Shown one piece after another: positions 1-10,483 of a stretch of 64,000 nt of DNA. Source of the stretch: Thalassovita sp. (GTDB taxonomy: Bacteria > Pseudomonadota > Alphaproteobacteria > Rhodobacterales > Rhodobacteraceae); NCBI GenBank assembly GCA_017792425.1, contig CP051233.1, positions 2,967,739-3,031,738 of the forward strand, in the 5' to 3' direction. Under the pieces are notes generated by a model. That model saw nothing but the letters and a program-made list of their open reading frames with translations, did not search any database and was not told the DNA's origin. The translations under genes were made by a program, and so were the position numbers. The number at the start of each line of letters is the position of its first letter. Position 1 is the stretch's first letter.

Positions 1-93
1 TTCGCTGCCGTCGAAACCGCGACCTCGGGCCTGACCACCGAGATGACCACCGCCATCGGCACCGCCGACGCGACCACCACGATCGGTTCGTAA
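1..93 (+). CDS. C-terminal end of a Flp-type (type IVb) pilin, cut by the window edge
   Basis: The first 30 codons are open from base 1 to a TAA at 91-93 and encode a small, Thr/Ala/Gly-rich tail with no charged clusters. Flp/Fap pilin subunits of Rhodobacterales end in this kind of low-complexity tail, and the gene sits directly upstream of cpaB, where the major pilin gene normally lies. The diagnostic N-terminal processing site is outside the window, so the identity is inferred from context and composition. A hairpin terminator follows at 135-170, which would let the abundant pilin message end before the assembly genes. Confidence 0.6.
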   Translation, partial: FAAVETATSGLTTEMTTAIGTADATTTIGS

Positions 94-134
94 TAGGCCT
101 GGTCGCCGGGGCCAACCCGGTCCCCGGAGTGACA

Positions 135-170
135 GAAGCCGCGTGCGCCCCGCCGCGGCTTCTTCATTTC
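135..170 (+). terminator. Intrinsic terminator after the pilin gene
   Basis: A perfect 9-bp stem (GAAGCCGCG at 135-143 with CGCGGCTTC at 154-162) closes a 10-nt loop and is followed by a T-rich run. It lies 41 bases after the pilin stop codon and about 120 bases before cpaB. It probably terminates most pilin transcripts and lowers expression of the downstream assembly genes. Confidence 0.7.
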
Positions 171-285
171 CGCGCCACGGTCCTTCCTGCGCGGAACCAA
201 ATTCCGCCACATTCCCCTGTTAACAAATACATAAGACCAACCGGGCAACCGGATTCGAGGCAGAAAAGTTGCGAAAGGAAAAGAC

Positions 286-1155
286 ATGCGCGCAGTCTTT
301 GGGCTCGTTCTGATCGTCGGCCTGGCCCTTGCGGGCTTTGCTGTTTACATGGCCAAGAACTACATTTCCGGGTACCAGACCGAACTGGCCCGCGCCAATG
401 CAGCCAGCGCCGAGGTGATCAAGACCGTAGACGTGATCGTGGCCAAGCGGTCGCTGAAATACGGTGAATCCCTGAAACCAGAGGATGTTCGCTTTACCAA
501 GTGGCCGGAAAATTCCCTGCCCGAGGGCGTGTTCCTGAAGGCCGAGGACTTGTTCCCCGACGCCAAGAACCCGGATCTGCGCCGCATCGTCCTGCGCGCG
601 ATGGAACCGAACGAGGCGATCATGGCCGTCAAGGTCACCGAGCCCGGCGAAGACGCTGGCCTGACCTCGCGTCTGAAAAGGGGCATGCGCGCCTTCACCG
701 TCAAGGTGGACGTGGCGACCGGCGTTTCAGGTTTCCTGCGTCCGGGGGATGTCGTCGATGTCTATTGGACCGGCGAGGTCGCTCTGGGCGGCAACAACCG
801 CCGCGAAGTGACTAAGCTGATCCAGCCGAATATCCAGCTGATCGCCGTGGATCAGACCGCCAGCGGCGAAAAAGCCGAGGCCACCATCGCCCGCACCGTG
901 ACCGTTACCGCCAACCCCCAGCAGGTCGCCGCCTTGGCGCAGGCCCAATCCTCGGGCCGGCTGTCGCTGGCGCTGGTCGGGGCCGAAGATGACAGCGTCG
1001 CCCAGGCGGTAGAGGTGGACATGCGTTCGCTGCTGGGTATCCAGGCTGACGAGCCCGTGGTCGAGGAAAAAGTCGCCGAGAAGAAAGAAGTCTGCACGAT
1101 CCGTACACGCCGCGGCGCCGATGTGGTCCAGATCCCGATCCCCTGTACGAACTGA
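286..1155 (+). CDS. cpaB: Flp pilus assembly protein CpaB (RcpC family)
   Basis: This 289-residue protein has one N-terminal membrane segment (about residues 3-22), followed by an SAF-type domain with the alternation typical of CpaB (VDVIVAKRSLKYGESLKPED, then GFLRPGDVVDVYWTG). CpaB is a periplasmic component of the Tad secretion system and is thought to work with the secretin. The ATG at 286 is preceded by AAAGGA about 8 bases upstream. Two cysteines near the C-terminus (in KKEVCTIRTRRG and PIPCTN) could form a disulfide. A terminator-like hairpin separates it from cpaC. Family assignment is confident. Confidence 0.93.
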   Translation: MRAVFGLVLIVGLALAGFAVYMAKNYISGYQTELARANAASAEVIKTVDVIVAKRSLKYGESLKPEDVRFTKWPENSLPEGVFLKAEDLFPDAKNPDLRRIVLRAMEPNEAIMAVKVTEPGEDAGLTSRLKRGMRAFTVKVDVATGVSGFLRPGDVVDVYWTGEVALGGNNRREVTKLIQPNIQLIAVDQTASGEKAEATIARTVTVTANPQQVAALAQAQSSGRLSLALVGAEDDSVAQAVEVDMRSLLGIQADEPVVEEKVAEKKEVCTIRTRRGADVVQIPIPCTN

Positions 1156-1182
1156 CGGTTTGCGCAGCAAACTCATATCCCC

Positions 1183-1220
1183 ACGGGGTGGCCGAACACA
1201 CGGCCGCCCCGTTGCATTTT
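1183..1220 (+). terminator. Terminator-like hairpin between cpaB and cpaC
   Basis: A 12-bp stem with one G-T wobble (1183-1194 pairing with 1201-1212) closes a 6-nt loop and is followed by TGCATTTT. It begins 28 bases after the cpaB stop inside a 217-base gap. It could end cpaB transcripts or act as an attenuator inside the tad operon. The remainder of the gap holds nothing I recognise with confidence. Confidence 0.6.
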
Positions 1221-1372
1221 GGCAGCACCCCACCACGGACCCCGGCTGCAAATGCTCAAAGAACGGGTTCGAACCTATTGATTCTTGCAAAGTTTCGCAG
1301 TTTCACGCATGGTATAGGGAAATATTGGGCAACAAGACCCGTACCAGAGGCGTGATCGAAAAGGCAGGTCAC

Positions 1373-2806
1373 ATGAAAATTGCGACGTTTTTCACCGCAG
1401 CCACGCTAGGGCTGTCCTTGGCTTTCGCCTTTCCCGGCGGCATTTCCCCGGCGCAGGCGCAGGCCCTGAAAGTGGTCCGCAAGGGCACCTCTTCTTCTCT
1501 GCAGGTTCCGATGAACCGCGCCATAGTGGTCGAAAGCGAAGCCCCCTTCGCAGAGCTTTCCATCGCCAACCCGGCGATTGCCGACATATCTTCGCTGTCG
1601 GATCGCACGATCTATGTACTGGGCAAGGCACCCGGCATCACGACCCTGACCATTCTGGATGCCGCCGGCAAACTGATGACCAACATCGACGTGGTTGTCG
1701 CCGCAGACATCGCCGAGTTCAAGGAACGCCTGGAACAGATCCTGCCTGGCGAAAAGATCGAAGTGCGCACCGCCAATGACGGGATCGTGCTGTCGGGCAC
1801 CGTATCCTCCATGGCCCGGCTGCAGCGCGCGCTGGACCTGGCCGAACGCTATGCCCCGCAGCGGGTGTCCAACCTGATGACGGTGGGCGGCGTGCAGCAG
1901 GTCATGCTGAAGGTGCGTTTCGCTGAAATGACGCGCTCTGTCTCCAAGTCTCTCAGCACCTCATTGGCGCTGGACGGCGGGCTGTTCGGGGGTGACGCCA
2001 ACGTCTCTGCCGGGACCAACACCAACAACAACTCCGGCTCGCAGGGGCTGTCGCTGGGCGGCACCATCCCCGCCACCAGTGAATCGAACGGCACCATGCT
2101 GTTCGGCTTCGGCGCGGGGTCCGTAGAGGTGGGCGTTCTGCTGGAAGCCCTTGAAACCAAAGGCGTTGTCCGGTCCTTGGCCGAACCGAACCTGACCGCC
2201 CTATCGGGGCAAGAGGCAAAGTTCCTGGCCGGTGGCGAATACCCGGTTCCGGTCAGCCAGGAAAGCGGGTCCATCACAGTTGAATACAAACCCTTCGGCG
2301 TGGAACTGAACTTCATCCCGCGCGTGGTGGACGGCGACCTGATCAACCTGGAGCTTGAGGCTGCGGTATCCTCGTTGGACCCGACCAACGGCTATACCTC
2401 CAACGCCTTCACCATCGACGCGTTCAAGCGCCGGGAAACCTCGACCACCGTTGAACTGCGTGACGGCGAAAGCTTTGCCATCGCCGGTCTGCTGCAGGAC
2501 GATTTCCTGGACACCAACGGGCAGGTTCCGTGGCTGGGCGATATCCCGGTTCTGGGCGCGCTGTTCCGCAGCGCCGCCTATCAGCGGTCGCAGTCCGAAC
2601 TGGTGATCATCATCACCGCGCATCTTGTCACCCCCACGCGCGGCGAGGTGTTCGCCCTGCCGACAGACCGCATCACACCGCCGTCGGAAAAGGATCTGTT
2701 CCTGAACGGCAAGGTGGCCCGTGACAACAGCCGTAGGCTGAAAGGCGCGGCTGGCGAAGTCGCCCGGCAGGATTTCGGCGGCTCTTATGGCTATGTAATG
2801 GATTGA
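1373..2806 (+). CDS. cpaC: Type II/IV secretion system secretin CpaC (RcpA)
   Basis: The gene encodes the outer-membrane secretin through which the Flp pilus passes. I place the start at the ATG at 1373 (477 aa) because it begins a clean signal peptide (hydrophobic stretch about residues 6-24, cleavage after AQAQA). The upstream in-frame extension has no such feature. Next come an N-terminal pilus-formation domain (residues about 30-105), a BON-like segment and the C-terminal secretin domain. The secretin shows a Gly/Asn/Ser-rich loop (GTNTNNNSGSQG), the VEVGVLLEALE region and the conserved VPWLGDIPVLGALFRS motif. The next gene starts at or just beyond its stop codon, indicating one operon. 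Confidence 0.95.
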   Translation: MKIATFFTAATLGLSLAFAFPGGISPAQAQALKVVRKGTSSSLQVPMNRAIVVESEAPFAELSIANPAIADISSLSDRTIYVLGKAPGITTLTILDAAGKLMTNIDVVVAADIAEFKERLEQILPGEKIEVRTANDGIVLSGTVSSMARLQRALDLAERYAPQRVSNLMTVGGVQQVMLKVRFAEMTRSVSKSLSTSLALDGGLFGGDANVSAGTNTNNNSGSQGLSLGGTIPATSESNGTMLFGFGAGSVEVGVLLEALETKGVVRSLAEPNLTALSGQEAKFLAGGEYPVPVSQESGSITVEYKPFGVELNFIPRVVDGDLINLELEAAVSSLDPTNGYTSNAFTIDAFKRRETSTTVELRDGESFAIAGLLQDDFLDTNGQVPWLGDIPVLGALFRSAAYQRSQSELVIIITAHLVTPTRGEVFALPTDRITPPSEKDLFLNGKVARDNSRRLKGAAGEVARQDFGGSYGYVMD

Positions 2807-2811
2807 TCGCG

Positions 2812-3477
2812 ATGCAGAAACGCCAGGTTCTTCCCCTCGTTCTGATTGGTTCTCTGGTCGCTGTCAGCGGCTGCGGCACCAAGACCTATTCATCCTTCAC
2901 CCGCGAAGCCGGGGCCCTGATCGGGGGTGGTGATTTCGGTAACGCCACCATGAGCAACACCCAGATCATGAGCGGCGAACAAGGGTATGTGATTGATCTT
3001 GCACGCCGTTTCGACGCCGAGGTCGGCAGCACCGTGAACTTTGAATTCAACTCTTACCGGTTGGACGAGGAGGCGCGCCAGGCGCTGCGCAAACAGGCCA
3101 CCTGGATACTGCAATTCCCCGAGGTCCGCTTCCGCGTCTATGGCCACACCGACGCCGTCGGTTCCGAAGCCTACAACAAGCGCCTGGGCCTGCGCCGCGC
3201 CCATGCGGTCGTCAGCTACCTGGCGTCGCTGGGCATCCAGCGCACCCGCCTGGAGGCCGTCGTTTCCTACGGCGAAACCCAGCCGCTGATCGTGACAGAA
3301 GGCCGCGAACGCCGCAATCGCCGCACCGTGACCGAGGTCAGCGGCTTCGTGAAGCGCAATTCGCATGAGCTGGACGGGAAATACGCCGCCATCGTGTACC
3401 GTGAATACATTGACAGCGCGGTTCCCGAAAGCGGCCTGTCCACGATCCAAGGCTCTGACTTCAGCACCACCGAGTGA
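2812..3477 (+). CDS. OmpA-family peptidoglycan-binding lipoprotein of the tad locus
   Basis: This 221-residue protein has a lipoprotein signal (lipobox AVSGC, Cys21) and a C-terminal OmpA/MotB-like domain containing VYGHTDAVGSEAYNKRLGLR and the RNRRTVTEV end. Such domains bind peptidoglycan, so the protein probably anchors the Tad secretin complex to the cell wall. Rhodobacterial tad loci often carry an OmpA-like gene here. A TTG at 2803 overlapping the cpaC stop would add three residues, but I chose the ATG at 2812. A 219-base gap with no clear gene separates it from cpaE. Confidence 0.88.
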   Translation: MQKRQVLPLVLIGSLVAVSGCGTKTYSSFTREAGALIGGGDFGNATMSNTQIMSGEQGYVIDLARRFDAEVGSTVNFEFNSYRLDEEARQALRKQATWILQFPEVRFRVYGHTDAVGSEAYNKRLGLRRAHAVVSYLASLGIQRTRLEAVVSYGETQPLIVTEGRERRNRRTVTEVSGFVKRNSHELDGKYAAIVYREYIDSAVPESGLSTIQGSDFSTTE

Positions 3478-3696
3478 CCTGAACAATCCCCGCCGATCCG
3501 GGGGATCGTCTAGAGATTTCCAACAATTACGATCTTTTGGCCCTATTTCCGCCAAACTTGCCAACGATCTTAGCTTCAATGGGATTGGTGCGTTCCCCGC
3601 GTGGGGGCGCAGCAAGCACCGATTGGGGCAAAGAACAGGACTTAACCTCCGCGTGCCTCGCCCGATGCTTGCGAACCTGCAAAGGAAGACGAGGCA

Positions 3697-4947
3697 ATGA
3701 CGAGTGAAGCGCAACTCCAACCCGAGGCAAGCCCGATCCAGGCCTGCACGATCAGCCGGGACGTGCAGAATTTCGATTTGCTGATCGAGGACATGGAAGC
3801 CCTGATGGGCGAAACCTGGGGCGATCTGGGCTTTTCCGACTCGATGGCTTTTTTCCAGCAACCCGACGCCAAGCACCTGGAATTCGTGGCGATGGCCGTC
3901 GATTCCGAGGACGAGGACAATCTGGTGCTGCTGGGCGAAATCATCCGCCAGGCCAAGACCCGCGGCATCAAGGTGATCCTGATTGCCGATGATGTCAGCC
4001 CCGCCGCCCTGCACCAGTTGCTGCGCCAGGGGGCAGACGAATTCGTCCCCTACCCGCTGCCCGAAAACGAACTGGCCGCAGCGGTGGAACGCATCCGCAC
4101 ACCGGAACCGGAATACCATCCCCAGCCAGCCGCCGCCCAGTCCCCGGCGAAATCACCCCATAACCGCGAAGGCGTGCTGATCGCCGTACATGGACTGGCG
4201 GGTGGCACCGGGGCAACGACACTGGCCGTGAACCTGGGCTGGGAACTGGTCCAGGCCGTCAAAAAGGGGGAATCCGCCCCCCGCGTCTGCCTGATCGACC
4301 TCGATTTCCAATTCGGCACGGTATCCACCTACTTCGACCTGCCCCGCCGCGAAGCCGTGTTCGAAATGCTGTCGGACACGGAATCGATGGATGACGACGT
4401 GTTCCTGCAGGCATTGATGCCCTATGAGGACAAGATTCATGTCCTGACTGCTCCTTCGGACATCATCCCGTTGGATCTGCTGTCGTCCGATGACATCCGC
4501 CGCATCATCGGGGTCGCCCGCCGCCATTTCGACTATGTCATCGTGGACATGCCCAAGACCCTGATCCAATGGACAGAGGCCGTACTGAACGAGGCGCATA
4601 TCTACTTCGCCACGCTGGAACTGGACATGCGTTCGGCCCAGAACGCGCTGCGCCTGAAACGCGCCCTCCAGGCCGAGGATCTGCCCTTTGACAAGCTGCG
4701 CTTCGTGCTGAACCGCGCGCCGAAATTCACCGATCTGAACGGCAAGTCGCGGGTCAAGCGGTTGGCCGAAAGCCTTGGCATCGCCATTGAATTGCAGATG
4801 CCCGACGGCGGGCGGCAGGTCACCCAATCTGGGGATCACGGCATGCCACTGGCCCAAAGCGCGCCGAAGAACCCGCTACGCAAGGAAATCGCCAAGCTGG
4901 CCGGAACGCTGCACGAACTGGGCGCACAGGAAGTCGAAGCCGTCTGA
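3697..4947 (+). CDS. cpaE: Tad pilus localisation ATPase-like protein CpaE/TadZ
   Basis: This 416-residue protein has an N-terminal receiver-like domain (about residues 60-135, including VILIADDVS and GADEFVPYPLPENEL) and a C-terminal MinD/ParA-like domain (about 158-400). The P-loop reads GLAGGTGATT at residues 166-175. Both lysine positions of the canonical MinD motif are alanine (A168, A173), while the LIDLDFQFG motif that would contact Mg/phosphate is kept. TadZ proteins are known to be atypical ATPases that place the pilus apparatus at a pole. It lies 17 bases upstream of cpaF. Confidence 0.93.
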   Translation: MTSEAQLQPEASPIQACTISRDVQNFDLLIEDMEALMGETWGDLGFSDSMAFFQQPDAKHLEFVAMAVDSEDEDNLVLLGEIIRQAKTRGIKVILIADDVSPAALHQLLRQGADEFVPYPLPENELAAAVERIRTPEPEYHPQPAAAQSPAKSPHNREGVLIAVHGLAGGTGATTLAVNLGWELVQAVKKGESAPRVCLIDLDFQFGTVSTYFDLPRREAVFEMLSDTESMDDDVFLQALMPYEDKIHVLTAPSDIIPLDLLSSDDIRRIIGVARRHFDYVIVDMPKTLIQWTEAVLNEAHIYFATLELDMRSAQNALRLKRALQAEDLPFDKLRFVLNRAPKFTDLNGKSRVKRLAESLGIAIELQMPDGGRQVTQSGDHGMPLAQSAPKNPLRKEIAKLAGTLHELGAQEVEAV

Positions 4948-4964
4948 GAAACAGGAACGAACCC

Positions 4965-6407
<1,443 letters not shown>

Positions 6408-6412
6408 GCCTC

Positions 6413-7381
6413 ATGGCCATCAGCATGGAACCCCTTATCTACGCGCTGATCTTCTTCGGCGTTCTGGCGCTGGTCGAAGGCGTGTACCTGACGGTGTTCG
6501 GCCGCTCCATCAGCCTCAACAGCCGGGTGAACCGCCGGCTGGAAATGCTGGAAAAGGGCACCAACCGGACCGAGGTGATGGAAACCCTCCGCAAGGAGAT
6601 GAGCCAGCACATGAAATCGCGGTCGATCCCGGTCTACGCGATCCTCGCGGACCGGGCGCAAAAGGCGGCCATCGCCTTTTCGCCGACGCAGCTGATCCTG
6701 ATGATGGCCTTCCTGTCCGTCGTCGCCTTCGTCGGCCTGACCCTGGGCACGGACACCTCTGCGGCCGTGCGGATGCTGGTGTCCGGCGGCATGGGGATCG
6801 GCGGCATCTATTTCTGGGTCAACCACAAGGCCAAGAAGCGCATGGGCATGATCGAGGAACAGCTTCCCGACGCGGTGGAACTGATGGTGCGTTCGCTGCG
6901 CGTCGGCCACCCATTCAGCTCTGCCATCCAGATCGTCGCCAAAGAGGTCGCCGATCCACTGGCCACCGAATTCGGCATGATCGCGGACGAGGCGCAGTAT
7001 GGCCGCGACGTGGGCGAAGCACTGAAGGAAATGGCCGAACGGCTGGACATGCAGGATTTGCGCTTCCTTGCCGTGGCCGTGACCATCCAGCAGCAATCTG
7101 GCGGCAACCTTGCGGAAATCCTGGCCGGTCTGGCCAAGGTGATCCGCGCCCGCTTCCGCCTGTTCCGCCGAGTAAAGGCCATCACCGCCGAAGCACAATG
7201 GTCCGGTAAGTTCCTGTCGGCCTTCCCGGTGCTGGCGCTGATCGCGATTAACCTGATGGACCCGCATTACTACGACAACGTGCTGGATCACTGGCTGTTC
7301 GTGCCGGCCTGTATCACGGTCGGGCTGTTCCTGGGGGCGAACCTGATCATCATGCGCATGCTGGTCAACATCAAGGTCTGA
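6413..7381 (+). CDS. tadB: Tad inner-membrane platform protein TadB (type II secretion F domain)
   Basis: This 322-residue polytopic protein has a hydrophobic segment at the N-terminus (about 6-24), a pair near 90-140 and another pair at the C-terminal end. A GspF-type cytoplasmic domain lies between them, with EEQLPDAVELMVRSLRVGHP and the SGGNLAEILAGLAKVIR motif typical of TadB. TadB and TadC form the inner-membrane platform that couples the CpaF motor to pilin assembly. It starts 5 bases after cpaF and ends 10 bases before tadC. Confidence 0.94.
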   Translation: MAISMEPLIYALIFFGVLALVEGVYLTVFGRSISLNSRVNRRLEMLEKGTNRTEVMETLRKEMSQHMKSRSIPVYAILADRAQKAAIAFSPTQLILMMAFLSVVAFVGLTLGTDTSAAVRMLVSGGMGIGGIYFWVNHKAKKRMGMIEEQLPDAVELMVRSLRVGHPFSSAIQIVAKEVADPLATEFGMIADEAQYGRDVGEALKEMAERLDMQDLRFLAVAVTIQQQSGGNLAEILAGLAKVIRARFRLFRRVKAITAEAQWSGKFLSAFPVLALIAINLMDPHYYDNVLDHWLFVPACITVGLFLGANLIIMRMLVNIKV

Positions 7382-7391
7382 GGAGTACGCC

Positions 7392-8366
7392 ATGGACATC
7401 TTCACCACCATCCTTGGGCCAGAACTGGGCGCCTTCGGGCCAGTGCTGCTGGTCGGGTTCCTGGCGCTGGCGCTGATCATCACGGCGGTCATGCTGTTCC
7501 TGAACCAGAAAGCCGACCCGCTGACGAAGCTGAACCAGACGAAAAAGGCCGAAACCAAAAGCGCCACCAAGGCCGCCGCCAAGGCCGCCAAACTGCGCAC
7601 CGCCAAAAGCAACGACAAGCTGGAAAAATACTCCAACTTCCTGGAACCGCAGGACGAAAAGGAATATTCCGCCGTCCGCAAAAAGCTGTTGCAGGCGGGG
7701 TATCGGTCCAAGGATTCGGTCCGGTTCTACCATTTCTCGCAATTTGCGCTGGGAATGGGTGGGCTGGTGCTGGGCGTGATCTACTTCCTGGTGGTGCTGG
7801 CGGGCACCAACCCGTCGACCCAGCAGATGCTGATGTGGATCCTCGGCCCCGGCATCATGGGCTACATGCTGCCCAAGTACTGGGTGACGAAACGCCAGCA
7901 GAAACGCCAAGAGGAAATCACCCAAGGCTTTCCCGACGCGCTGGACATGATGCTCGTCTGCGTCGAGGCGGGCCAGTCGCTGGACCAGTCCATCATCCGG
8001 GTGTCGCGCGAAATCCGCAGCTCTTTCCCTGCACTGGCGGACGAATTCGAAATCGTGTCGCACCAGATCAAGGCGGGTAAGGACAAGCCGTCGGTTCTGG
8101 CAGAAATGGGCGAACGCTGCGGCGTGGCCGACGTGTCCAGTTTTGTCACCGTGCTGGTTCAATCTGCCACGTTCGGCACCTCGATCGCCGAGGCGCTGCG
8201 CGTCTATGCCGGGGAAATGCGGGACAAACGCGTGATGCGCGCCGAAGAGGCCGCAAACAAGTTGCCGACAAAGATGACACTTGCCACAATGATGCTGACC
8301 GTGCCGCCGCTGCTGATCATCCTGGTCGCACCTTCGGCGATCGGCATCCTGGAACTTGGCAAATGA
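7392..8366 (+). CDS. tadC: Tad inner-membrane platform protein TadC (type II secretion F domain)
   Basis: This 324-residue protein has an N-terminal membrane segment (about 16-36), a Lys/Ala-rich linker (KKAETKSATKAAAKAAK), central membrane segments and the GspF domain with QGFPDALDMMLVCVEAGQSL. It ends in a hydrophobic segment. TadC is the partner of TadB in the pilus platform. A GAGG Shine-Dalgarno precedes the ATG, and the gene is followed after 12 bases by a TPR lipoprotein gene, so the operon continues. Confidence 0.94.
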   Translation: MDIFTTILGPELGAFGPVLLVGFLALALIITAVMLFLNQKADPLTKLNQTKKAETKSATKAAAKAAKLRTAKSNDKLEKYSNFLEPQDEKEYSAVRKKLLQAGYRSKDSVRFYHFSQFALGMGGLVLGVIYFLVVLAGTNPSTQQMLMWILGPGIMGYMLPKYWVTKRQQKRQEEITQGFPDALDMMLVCVEAGQSLDQSIIRVSREIRSSFPALADEFEIVSHQIKAGKDKPSVLAEMGERCGVADVSSFVTVLVQSATFGTSIAEALRVYAGEMRDKRVMRAEEAANKLPTKMTLATMMLTVPPLLIILVAPSAIGILELGK

Positions 8367-8378
8367 GCAGTTGAACAC

Positions 8379-8948
8379 ATGAAACGGATGCAGCCGGGCC
8401 TGGCTCTGGCGATCTTCCTGACCCTGACCTTGGCCGCCTGCACTTCGGGCGGCCTTGGCGCGTCCGGCAACACGCTGAACGCGCCCGGCATCGCCCCGCG
8501 CAAACAGGCAGAGGACGGGCTGATCGTGGCCCACCGCCTGATGGACGCGGGCGAATACGAACTGGCGCACAAGGCCTATTCCCGCGCCGCCCTGCAACAC
8601 GGGATGACGGTGGACGTGCTGGCCGGGCTGGGCACCGCGAACCTGGGGATGGGGCGTTTGGGACAGGCCGAAACCCTTCTGCGCCGCGCCGTCGCCACCG
8701 ATCAGGCCATCCCCGAAGTCTGGAACAATCTGGGTGTCGTGCTGATGGAACGCGGCAAGACCGGAGAGGCCGTTCAGATCTTCCAAAAGGCCTACGCGCT
8801 GGACAATGGCGAAAGTGACGCAATCCGCGATAATTTACGCTTGGCACTCGCAAAAACCGAAAAAACGGTCTACGATGACGATCAAGAACAAGAATACAAG
8901 GTGGTACGGCGCGGTACCGGGGATTACCTGATCCGCCAGTTACCCTGA
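8379..8948 (+). CDS. tadD: TPR lipoprotein, probable pilotin TadD
   Basis: This 189-residue protein has a lipoprotein signal (lipobox TLAAC, Cys21) followed by three to four tetratricopeptide units (about residues 50-150, such as AEYNLG-like helices in GMGRLGQAETLLRRAVATDQ). TadD-type TPR lipoproteins help the secretin reach the outer membrane. The position right after tadC matches this role. The C-terminus is highly charged (DDDQEQEYKVVRRGTGDY). A second TPR lipoprotein follows after 29 bases, so which of the two is the functional TadD is not certain. Confidence 0.85.
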   Translation: MKRMQPGLALAIFLTLTLAACTSGGLGASGNTLNAPGIAPRKQAEDGLIVAHRLMDAGEYELAHKAYSRAALQHGMTVDVLAGLGTANLGMGRLGQAETLLRRAVATDQAIPEVWNNLGVVLMERGKTGEAVQIFQKAYALDNGESDAIRDNLRLALAKTEKTVYDDDQEQEYKVVRRGTGDYLIRQLP

Positions 8949-8977
8949 TTGGGCAAGAGCAGTAAAAGGACGCAACA

Positions 8978-9826
8978 ATGCGCCACCCTCTCATCGCGAT
9001 CCTGTGCCTGACCGGCGCATTCGGCCTGTCTGCCTGCGACCAGATCCGCGGCGGCAACGAAGTTGACCGGGCGATTTCCGCCGTCAACGCCATTGACCAG
9101 AACAACCTCAGCGACATCATGCTGACGGTGGCCGACCCGAACGAGGCGGTCACCTATTTCACCCGCTCTTTGAAGGACAACCCGGACCGGATTGACCTGC
9201 AGCGCGGCCTGGCCAGTTCGCTGATCCGCGCCAACCGCCCGGCAGAGGCCCTGCCCGCCTGGAAACGCGTTGTCAGCCACCCCGAGGCCACCGACGAGGA
9301 CCGCGTTGATCTGGCCGACGCCCTGATCCGCAATGGCAAATGGGACGAGGCAGACAAGGCCTTGGACACTGTCCCCCCCACCTTTGAAACCTTCAAACGC
9401 TACCGGCTGGAAGCGATGGTCGCGGATTCCAACAAGGAATGGCAAAAGGCCGACAGCTTCTATGAAACCGCCGTTGGCCTGACCACGCGCCCGGCAGGTG
9501 TACTGAACAACTGGGGCTATTCAAAGCTGACCCGCGGCGACTTCGCCGAGGCAGAGCGCCTGTTCACCGAGGCCATCCGCAACGATGACAAGCTGTTCAC
9601 CGCCAAGAACAATCTGGTTCTGGCGCGCGGGGCGCAGCGCAACTATTCGCTGCCGGTGATCCCGATGACCCAGACCGAACGCGCACAACTGCTGCACACG
9701 CTGGGGCTCAGCGCCGTGAAACAGGGCGATGTGACCACGGGCAAGGGGCTTCTGAAAGAAGCAATCGACACCCATCCGCAGCATTTCGAGGCCGCCGTCC
9801 GCAGCCTGCGCGCCCTGGAATCCTGA
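8978..9826 (+). CDS. Second TPR lipoprotein of the tad locus
   Basis: This 282-residue lipoprotein (lipobox GLSAC, Cys20) contains repeated TPR-like helices through most of its length, including YFTRSLKDNPDRIDLQRGLA and YSKLTRGDFAEAERLFTEAI. It is likely an outer-membrane-anchored scaffold for pilus assembly, paired with the preceding TadD-like protein. Rhodobacterial tad loci often carry two such genes. It ends 17 bases before cpaA, consistent with one operon. Confidence 0.85.
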   Translation: MRHPLIAILCLTGAFGLSACDQIRGGNEVDRAISAVNAIDQNNLSDIMLTVADPNEAVTYFTRSLKDNPDRIDLQRGLASSLIRANRPAEALPAWKRVVSHPEATDEDRVDLADALIRNGKWDEADKALDTVPPTFETFKRYRLEAMVADSNKEWQKADSFYETAVGLTTRPAGVLNNWGYSKLTRGDFAEAERLFTEAIRNDDKLFTAKNNLVLARGAQRNYSLPVIPMTQTERAQLLHTLGLSAVKQGDVTTGKGLLKEAIDTHPQHFEAAVRSLRALES

Positions 9827-9843
9827 CCTGAACGGACCTGCCC

Positions 9844-10365
9844 GTGCTTGATTACCTGGATCTGATCACCCTGGCGATTCCGCGCTCTGTCGCGCTGCCG
9901 CTGTTCATCCTGAGCTTGCCAATCTGCATCTGGGTGGCGTGGTCGGACATGCGGGCAATGCGCATTCCCAACACCTCGGTCATGGCGCTGGCGATCATCT
10001 TCGTGGTCGTCGCGCCCTTCGTCATGCCATTGCAGGCGATGGGCTGGCAATTGCTGCACCTGCTGGTGATCCTCGCTGTCGGTGTCCTGCTGAATGCCGC
10101 CGGTCTGGTGGGGGCCGGTGACGCGAAATTCGCAGCGGCTGCAGCACCTTACGTGGTTCTGGCCGATGTGCGTTTCATGATCGCGCTGTTCGCCGCCTGC
10201 CTGCTGGCGGGCTATTCCACCCACCGTATCGCCAAGTTCAGTCCCCTGCGCCAGATGGCCCCCGACTGGGAAAGCTGGACCCGCAAGCGTGACTTTCCCA
10301 TGGGCCTGCCGCTGTCCATGACCCTGTCGGTCTACCTGCTGCTGGGGTCGCTCTACGGGGTCTGA
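9844..10365 (+). CDS. cpaA: Prepilin peptidase CpaA (TadV)
   Basis: This is a small A24-family aspartic peptidase of 173 residues with about six membrane segments. The two catalytic aspartates are visible in VAWSDMR (D35) and GAGDAK (D93, the GxGD motif). It cleaves the leader of the Flp pilin and of TadE/TadF pseudopilins before assembly. Translation appears to start at a GTG at 9844. It is the last recognisable gene of the tad block, and no tadE, tadF or tadG lies in the window. Confidence 0.93.
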   Translation: MLDYLDLITLAIPRSVALPLFILSLPICIWVAWSDMRAMRIPNTSVMALAIIFVVVAPFVMPLQAMGWQLLHLLVILAVGVLLNAAGLVGAGDAKFAAAAAPYVVLADVRFMIALFAACLLAGYSTHRIAKFSPLRQMAPDWESWTRKRDFPMGLPLSMTLSVYLLLGSLYGV

Positions 10366-10483
10366 TCCGGCATTAGCCTGAAACTGCCGCGCCCCCACCA
10401 TCATTTCGCCACCTTGTTCGGCAACCTTGTCGCAAAGCCCCCGCCCGGGGTCTGCCTGCCATTTGCAACGGGACGACATCGCC

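Noticed and set aside
1265..1275. GGGTTCGAACC resembles the T-arm of a tRNA
   Set aside because: The flanking bases do not pair as a T stem, and no anticodon or D arm, nor an acceptor stem, can be built around it.
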